Below are positions 20,901-28,196 of a stretch of DNA of 31,007 nt, one piece after another. The translations under genes were made by a program, and so were the position numbers. The stretch's first letter is position 1. The number at the start of each line of letters is the position of its first letter. The stretch comes from Dimorphilus gyrociliatus (taxonomy: Eukaryota > Annelida > Polychaeta > Dinophilidae). The notes below the pieces were generated by a model that worked only from the letters and a program-made list of their open reading frames with translations, ran no database searches and had not been told where the DNA came from. The stretch is taken from contig CAJFCJ010000134.1 in the NCBI GenBank assembly GCA_904063045.1, positions 1-31,007 of the forward strand. Reading direction: 5' to 3'.

Positions 20901-23900
20901 CAATTGGAATGTAGAGGGAAATGCGTTCCATTATACGAAGAGTGCGATTATAAGCTCGACTGTGAAAGGGGAGAGGATGAAAGTCTAAATGTATGTCCCT
21001 ACGAAATGGAAGAAGAGAACAAAGAGTGCTATTGGACTTATACAAGTCTTGGTAAAACTGACATAAGGCCTTCGTTTCCCTCCTACCACTTGCGGCATTG
21101 CAACAAGGAGGAAATATTTTGTTTTGATGGAGAATTTCATTGTAGGGAACCGAATTATTGCATTTCATTGGATTTGGTTTGCGACGGAGTAAACCACTGT
21201 TACAACAACGAAGACGAATTATTTTGCGGTAGAGAAAAATAAAACCTCCTGTTTTCAATCAATCATTTCCTTTCGTTGATTTTTATAGAGGAGAAAATTC
21301 AGAGATTTTTATTCAAGTGTCGTCTAACTAGACAATTCCTACCATTAGATATGGTATGCAATGGAAGAATAGATTGTAAACTTGGTAGCGATGAACTATT
21401 CTGTTCCAATCATCTTTTCCCGCCCAACAATTGGTGTAAAAGTCAAATAGTTTACGAATACATTTGTAATTCTCCTCCAACGGAAAATTCTGAAAGTTTC
21501 TCCCACCCGATTATCACTTTGCACCTTTGGGATTATTCATTAAAAAAACTATCGATTTATGGACAATTATTCCATTTGAAAATTAAACTTTTCAACCCTA
21601 ATTTAATTTCACTTCTTATCGCGAAGAATAGAAATTTTCGTATTCAATCATTAAAATTCATCCCAAATCTCCTCTCTCTCTCCTTAACAAACTGTAATAT
21701 AAAGGAGGTAAAAGGATTAGCATTGAATTTATTACTACTGCAATATCTGGATATTTCCAATAATCATATAAATCATATCATTGGATTAGCCGAATGGAAA
21801 TGTTTCACTTTAATCTATTTAGATATTTCTAACAATCCTTTCGACTTCTTTCCTAACAATATGTCACTTTTTTCGCGATTAAAATCTCTCAAAATTTCAA
21901 ACTGCAATTTAAAAAAAATTGGTGAAAATTCATTTAGTAAATTTTCCAGATTACTCCATTTGCATTTGAATGGAACAAACTTTCCAGTTTTTAAAAGTCA
22001 CCAAATTGTGAAGAATTTAATAAATATAAAGAAAGTTTACAATGACAAACTTCTATTGTGCTGTTTAATATGGAAATTCATTCATTTGAATGTTACGTGT
22101 TTATCCACAAAATCAATTTTCAGCACTTGTTCCAATCTTTTAAGCTCAGCTTATATTAAAGCAATCTTTTGGTGTTTTGGCTTGTTTGGATTAATAGGAA
22201 ATATTTCTACTTTGGCAACAATCATTAAATTAAAAGAGTTTTTTAAGGGTTATAGAGTATCATTAGTTTTAGGAGATTTATTAACTTCCTTCTATATGTT
22301 TAGTATTGCAATTGTTGATTTATATTATAAAAATAATTATATTGAAAATGATAAAAATTGGCGGGAAAGTGGATTTTGTCAATTTCTAGGATCAATGCTA
22401 ACATTTTCAGTATTAATCTCCTTTTCTAGTCTTTTTCTAATGACTTTAGAAAGGCACCAAGCAATTGTCTATACAAACAGTCATTCCATAGTGAAACAAT
22501 ACAACCACCTGTTAAAGCTTGTACTATTTCTAATCTGTTTTTCCTTATCATTTATTCAAACATTGTGGTTTAAGGTTTGTTTGTTTCTCTGTCTGTCTGT
22601 TTATTTATTTGTTTGTTTGTTTGTCTGTTTGTTTGTTTCTCTGTCTGTCTGTCTGTTTGTTTGTTTGTTGGTCTGTTTGTTTGTTTTTTTTTTTTGTTTC
22701 TTTGTCAATTTGTTTGTTTCTCTGTCTGTCTGTCTGTTTGTTTCTTTGTTTGTTTGTTTGTATGTTTTTTTCTTTTTTGTTTCTTTGTTTCTCTGTCTAT
22801 CTGATTGTTTGTTTGTTTGTTTCTCTGTCTGGCTGTCTGTTTGTTTGTTTCTTTGTTTGTCTGTCCATCTGATTGTTTCTTTGTTTCTTTGTTTGTCTGT
22901 CTGTCTGTCTGTTTATTTCTTTATTTGTTTGTTTTTTTTTTAATCCAATTACCATTTAACATGTTTTGCATATTTTTCTTTGCCTTTTTCTTCCAGAATT
23001 CATTCCAAAAGACTCCTATCTGCTTTTCCCTTTATATAAGAAGTGAAACAACTGATGGATGGATATTTTCCTTTCTAACATTCGGCTTGACATTATTAGC
23101 ACTTAGCGTCATGATTTCTCTTTTGTACATAAAAATAACAATAGCCATTTGTCAATCTTTTCAAAAATTTAAAAATAACCTTATAGTGAAAAAGAATGCT
23201 AAAAAAGTGTTTAAAGTCATTTTCATACTAGTCATTTCTAATGTTATGTGTTCTTTACCTATTTCCATCCTTGGAATTTTGGCATTTTTTGTCCAAATTC
23301 ATTTTTCCAATGACATTTATGCTCTTGTTGTTGCTGTATTATTCCCATTCACTTCCTGGTTAAATCCAATATTGTATTCTTTAAATGATGTTTTAGATAT
23401 TTCAAGATATAGACGGAATAAGAAGAGAATAAAAAAGTATATATATAACAGTTGGTCATTGAGATTAAATGTCCTTGACCTTTCACTATTGATCTTAACT
23501 AATTTATCATTTTTCATTAGTATTGAATTGATAGATTTGGTGAAATATAGAACAATAGATCAAGGTAATCTGTGACGCTTCCCTCATTCAAAACATAAAA
23601 ATGAGGCAGCAAATTTTCTCATCTTTTCCTTTTTTTTTTGCAGTTTTGACAGTTCTTGAAAATAGTCATTTCATTATGTTGAATACGTTCTCCAATGAAT
23701 TTTGCCAACAAATTGAACAAAAGTCGAATGATTTTTATGAAAAATGGGAATTTCAAAAAATGATAAAAGATATTGTAGAAGGAATTTCTCATTTCCATAA
23801 AGTTTCAATAACTTTTAAAAGTGATATTTCTTTTGAAAATATCTACTACAAGGTTAATATAACACAATACTTCATTTATTCATTCCTCCCTCCCTTTTTT

Positions 23901-24055
23901 TCTATTCTTAGACAAAGAAAAAAAGATATTTTTTTAAATTGAGAGAATTGATTTATTTAAAAAATGGCAAAGATAAAGAAGATATTTACTCTATAGGAAA
24001 AATTACAAGGAAATGTTTACAAAAATTTACAAGATATTGTGTTATTAAAAATTAA
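16498..24055 (+). CDS. LGR-type GPCR with SRCR-like, lectin-like, LDLa and LRR ectodomain and kinase-like tail, 18 exons
   Basis: Exons: 16498-16901, 16971-17041, 17100-17363, 18076-18302, 18360-18468, 18536-18821, 18927-19222, 19530-19627, 19687-19830, 19925-19990, 20025-20127, 20226-20531, 20666-20809, 20884-21228, 21289-22574, 22997-23564, 23644-23852, 23912-24055. All introns are GT-AG and phases agree throughout (1689 codons plus stop). A second ATG at 16561 gives a better signal peptide. Order: about four SRCR-like modules (clearest at exon 6: GSWKT, IICKNFGF, IICGREAKNLSDC); a C-type lectin-like domain in exons 7-11 (KCYSFF, GDCVEF, SCELKEKYYICQ); six LDLa modules (e.g. CDFHNDCPDGSDEKFC); LRRs about 1030-1195; 7TM about 1240-1515 with GN, LVLGDLL, LERH and NPILY; then a degenerate kinase-like tail. 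Closest known type: LDLa/LRR GPCRs (relaxin-receptor or GRL101-like), probably sensing an extracellular ligand at the plasma membrane. Ligand unknown; the N-terminal modules are diverged. Confidence 0.85.
17376..18050 (+). repeat. (CT)n-rich microsatellite filling intron 3
   Basis: About 670 nt of CTCTCT, CTATCT, TTTCTC and CCCCCT blocks occupy nearly all of intron 3 (17364-18075). Larger sub-blocks repeat, for example TTTCTCTCCCTATTTCTCTCCCTATCTATCTCCATCTC at about 17660 and 17780. The run is a polypyrimidine tract on the sense strand. It is open in more than one frame only because the motif lacks stop triplets. Confidence 0.95.
19229..19499 (+). repeat. Degenerate 6-nt repeat (CTAACA / CTAACC variants) in intron 7
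   Basis: Intron 7 (19223-19529) consists largely of ACTAAC, ATTAAC, CCTAAC and related hexamers in near-constant register. Several CTAACCCTAA stretches match the animal telomere repeat (TTAGGG)n. Confidence 0.85.
19996..20020 (+). repeat. (CT)n run making up a 34-nt intron
   Basis: TTTCTCTCTCTCT... precedes the ACAG at 20021-20024. Together with GTATC at 19991 it forms the whole of proposed intron 10 (19991-20024). Confidence 0.7.
22575..22942 (+). repeat. (GTTT/GTCT)n tetranucleotide microsatellite in intron 15
   Basis: About 360 nt of TTTG and TCTG units fill most of intron 15 (22575-22996), starting at the GT of the donor site. The repeat lacks stop triplets, so the preceding exon frame runs on through it, but splicing to 22997 restores the 7TM sequence (between TM4 and TM5) in phase 0. 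Confidence 0.9.
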
Positions 24056-24096
24056 TAAGAAATAAACAAATAAACAAATAAACAATTTTAAATAAA
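24056..24096 (+). terminator. Receptor gene 3' end with repeated AATAAA signals
   Basis: Directly after the stop codon (24053-24055) are several AATAAA hexamers within an AAATAAAC-like array (24060-24095). They are credible polyadenylation signals. The converging gag fragment ends about 220 nt further on. Confidence 0.6.
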
Positions 24097-24274
24097 TTAG
24101 GGTTACAGGGGGGTTCCTTTTTAGTTGAGTATGCCAACTTGTATATATATGCCTAACTAATAATTTACTAAAGTCTTTTCATCTGCTGGCATCTGTAGGC
24201 TGAGATATTGGAGAAAGAAAATTAACGATTAAAAATTTTTTTCTGTTTTTTTGAATTTTTTTTTTTTTAAATTG

Positions 24275-24814
24275 AACAATTTGAAGGTGTACTGTACTTG
24301 CATCCCAAATTTCATTTTCATTTGCCATGGAGGGTAAACTTTCAATAACATCTCTGGCTCTTCCAGTAGTGTATTTTCTCAGCATTCGAACTCTTTTCTC
24401 TTCTGTATCCCAAAGGTTTAATTCACAAGCTGTTTGAAAGTTCCTCTTAAAGGCCCAAGTATCTTTGCTACCAGAATAGGGTCTCAGCAAAGTAGTATTA
24501 GGTTTCTCATTAGCATCAATTAGAAGACTTGCAATTGTCTTTTCCAAAGCATTATCTTGAATGCCATTATAACTGAATTCTGGTTGAGTAGGATCAGGAT
24601 TAACCATACCTTCAGGAATTGTAGCTGCCCCAGTCATCAAATGGTACTTTAAAAAGCTATTACCATCCACTTTGGCTCCACTACTTTTAATTCTCAACAT
24701 TAATTCATTAATTTTTGAAAGATACTCATCTACTTCCTTGGCTCTGGCTTTGTCATTCTCATAAACCAAAATAACATTCATTGAAGTAGCATTGTGGGCT
24801 GTCGACTGCGCCAT
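24275..24814 (-). pseudogene. gag: 5' part of gag, truncated
   Basis: The frame runs from ATG at 24814, which overlaps the primer-binding site, for about 180 codons. An in-frame ATG at 24886 lies inside the LTR and would add 24 residues. The content is a helical N-terminal Gag-like protein (YENDKARAKEVDEYLSKINE; later WAFKRNFQTACELNLWD and MLRKYTTGRARDVIE, resembling retrotransposon Gag capsid helices). The match stops at an A-rich stretch on the minus strand (about 24240-24272). Beyond it the frame continues to 24179 in low-complexity sequence. No CCHC zinc knuckle is present, as expected for a truncation. Gag identity rests on position after LTR and PBS plus general resemblance. Confidence 0.75.
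24796..24813 (-). other. Primer-binding site, tRNA-Ser type
   Basis: TGGCGCAGTCGACAGCCC on the minus strand begins a few nt after the LTR end. TGGCGCAGTCG is the form I know from tRNA-Ser-primed errantiviruses. It is absent after the copy A LTR, consistent with that one being a 3' LTR. Confidence 0.75.
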
Positions 24815-25756
24815 ATTTGTACTTTGTTGTATTGTAATTGTAGGAAGTCCTAGCTCGTCACTATCAAATTCGTCCTCTCCAATCATTTACCAATGTGCCA
24901 AAGTACTGGTCCAAATAGAACCTTTCAAGTTCGTCCACAAGTAGTCTTAATAAATGTAATTCCAGTAAAAATTAACCAACAAACACCAGTATTTCATTCA
25001 AAGAATATGTATTTGAGTAAATGAGCTTCTAGTTCTAAACAAGCTAGTTTAAACAACTAGCTGACGGTTAGAAAACTGAACTATCAACTGTTAATTTCGT
25101 AGGGTTTATATACTCTTTTAAGGGTTGATAGTTCACAAATTTCAATGTTCACAAAAACAAAAGTAACATTTAAAGACAAAGAAAAGTTCTAAATATGGTC
25201 ATGTTTTTATTGTTTTCCTCTTCTAAATAATAGTTGAATTTCGAAGGTTGGAGAGTTGCATAAGATGTAACAATTTTAGTAGGACAAGTCCAACAATCAA
25301 GAAAACATGTAGATTGTATATTTGACCGTTTTTATATTCTACCTTAATAATGATATTCAATTGATTGAGTTAGTAAATTTAGCATCAGCATATAAGGAGG
25401 AAGTATATCTGATTAATGCATGTTAAAAAGAACAGTATTGTGTATACAATACTGTTGAATAGTGAATATAATCTAAACTTAGAATTTAAGCATAATTGAC
25501 AATTAATTGAACTAGTTTTAGTTCGAAATCATAAATTTATGGATTAATAAATTGTAATATTAATGCTAGGTTGCAAATAGCAAATATTCTTTATATAATT
25601 CAATAGGTTTTATTACTGCATAATGTGTATGCACTGCCCTATGCGAAACTAGGTCACTACTGCTTATCTTTATCAGTGCTATCTGCATAGTACAATACTG
25701 GTTCAATACTACTTCTCTATTGTAGAATATAGCTGACGAATGTATGTGTACAAACA
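24815..25756 (-). repeat. LTR of copy B
   Basis: About 942 nt, bounded by the polypurine tract on one side and the primer-binding site on the other. It contains the same TATA box (25105-25112) and initiator (25074-25079) as copy A. It is nearly identical to the copy A LTR through U3 and the start of R, but the last ~180 nt (about 24820-25010) differ at roughly 15% of positions. Confidence 0.85.
25074..25112 (-). promoter_or_regulatory. LTR core promoter of copy B
   Basis: TATATAAA and TCAGTT, on the minus strand, have the same spacing as in copy A. Transcription would run into the truncated gag and towards the 3' end of the receptor gene, antisense to it. Confidence 0.55.
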
Positions 25757-25766
25757 TCCCACTCCT

Positions 25767-28196
25767 TTAAGACCTTGCTTCCACGAAAGGTCTAGGACTT
25801 GTGACAATTATGTTATCACCACTTTTTCTGAACATAGGATAATTTTGCAGTTCTATTTCTTCTGATTCAGCTGTTGGAGCTGAAGGTAATCTTTTTGTTT
25901 TTGTCAGTAGTTTAGACAGTCTGGTAAATTGAACTCTTTTCAGTTTTTTCTTCCAAATAAAGTAGATGAAGAATCCAATTCCAATCAAGAGTATAATTGG
26001 CAGAAGTGTGTCTATTAGTATTTTGAAAGGTTTTCTTATCCATGAAGAAAATAGATGTTGTGTTGGTGACAAGGCTGCATCAATTCCTAAATCATTTGCA
26101 AAGTTAATATGCTCTCTATGCTTAGTCAAAGTATCCTGTATGTATTCCAAAACTTGTTGTATCTGATAATGTTTCTTGCCCACATCTTCTTTTATACCTA
26201 GTTGTAATAATTCTGTGAGTCTGACAACTTCTAGTTTTGGTTCTTCAATTTGACTGTTGATTTTCATTCTGATTGATTGTGCTGCTGCTGTTTGGAACCT
26301 GCATCCTTTCCTTGTATAATAGATAAATGTCTTCTTGCCAGAATGTATGGCATATTGATTTTGTTCTGCATCCAAAGGATTTTTCTTGATCTTGAAGAGA
26401 TGCTGAGTTTGGTCACATGTACCATATCTTATGTCTTCTTTTGTGATGTGGTAAGCATGATGAAGTATTGGATCAATTGAGAATAGGAGATCTTTATATT
26501 TGATCAGAAATTCTTTTGAACATAATCCATTTTTTGTTATAATTGTTGTGTCACAAACTACTTGAACAGTTTTTAATTCTGTACATGTATTGAGGGTTGT
26601 TAGATCTCCTAACCATGTACTATGGGTTCCATGTTTAGATCCAAGTATTGTTGGTAGTTGAGGTGATAGTGGTGTAAGTAGGGCTATCATCTTGTTTCTC
26701 ATGATAAATTCTTTGCATAAAAGTTGTGAAACTTGTTTAAAAACTGTTTGTAAATTTTGAAAATTTTTGTCAATATTGTTTAGTAGTGCAGCTGTTCTTA
26801 TAGCATCTTTTATATTTATTTGGTGTGATTCTGGAATCTCTATGTTTTCTAATTGTTTCCTCTTCCATTTGTGATTTATTGGTTTTCTTTGTAAAAGTGT
26901 ATATTTGCCATTTTCTGTATGAATTTGAAATTGTGTATCTTTTGGGCTTTGATACCAAATGTTCATGTTTGGGAGTGGGTTGAAAGTAACTGGTTTTTTG
27001 TCCAATTCAAAATCTTGTGATCTTACTAGTCTGGCAGGTTTTAGCTTTGTTGTTTTCAGCATTTTTAGTATGTACTTGTTGTGAATATCCCAGATGTCTG
27101 GAGAAATAATTTCTTTGACAAACCAAGTCCTCACTAATGGTGTTGCATGATTTTTTATCAGCATATGGTAGGTTTTGTCACCATCTCTATACCAATCATT
27201 ATATGTTAAAATATCTTGTATTTCTGTGACATTGGCCTTTCTTAGTGATGATTTCTTTCCAATATATTTCTCCAATCTATTAACTTCTTTATTTGAAATG
27301 ATCTTGTATTTTGTATCCTCTATTATTTTATTGTCAGCATAATTAGAATTTGTAAGATCAGTTCTAAGTAAGTCATATTCTTTCTGGGGTACCAATACTC
27401 TGGTACCAGGACCACCATATCCTTTGATATATCTGTCTTGGTAAGGTAAATCCATTATTGCATAGTTGGGGCAGGAAAAATATCCTCCAAGTTTTACACA
27501 TTCCACATTATGGGAAACTATTTTCCATGGTGAAACATGGCCTAGAAGACTTTGGCCTTTTTCTGGATTAAATATAATGATTGAATCCAAAGTTCTACAA
27601 AATTTTTGTTTAATAGAACAGTCTTCTAAATATTCCAAATTTGTGGTTATTTTATCTTGACTTGGATTCCAATAAGCCTTGCCAATTTGAAGGATTGTTG
27701 TAAATTCTTCCACCACTGTGGTTCTTGGCCATTTGTAATTTGGTGCTTTGTTTTCATTATACATAAGAAGTTTGCCTTTTTCAATTAGGTTTTGTCCATT
27801 TAAGGTTTTGTGTGTGTATAGCATTGTTCTGCATTGTTTTTCACTTAAGGCAAGTGTTTGTTTTTCAATTCTGTGTTTCTTTGCTCCAAAAAAGTAATGA
27901 GTGTAGAAATTGATTCTTCTTTTCACTAAACACTTGACAGCTTGAATTGCCAAATTGTCAGCTTTAATTTCATAGATGTTAGCTACAATTTTGATCATTT
28001 GTTTAGTTTCAAAGGTACATACTGGTTCATCTGCTAAATCAAATGATTGGTGTACTTGTTGTCCTTGACAAAACTGTACTGATGGTAGCATTCTTACAGT
28101 TATGTTTGCTTTTGTTATGGATACATTTGCTTGGACCAAGTTTAAACAGCATATTGCTAACAGTGTATAAATTATTGATCCTCTGATAGGAAGCAT
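25767..28196 (-). other. env: env portion of copy B (in frame with pol)
   Basis: From the methionine at 28196 there are about 809 residues. They comprise a signal-peptide-like N-terminus (YTLLAICCLNLVQA), a cysteine-rich ectodomain, a C-terminal membrane anchor (IILLIGIGFFIYFIW) and a basic tail. It would act as a membrane glycoprotein of a retrovirus-like particle if expressed, either by spliced RNA or from the polyprotein. I cannot assign its fusion class. Confidence 0.75.

Noticed and set aside
20656-21258. 200-codon open frame on the minus strand
   Set aside because: It lies opposite the LDLa exons, has no recognisable domain, and is best explained as a shadow.
22577-22943. Cys/Leu/Phe/Val-rich open frames that look like extra membrane segments
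   Set aside because: They are translated GTTT/GTCT microsatellite inside intron 15; TM4 and TM5 flank it.
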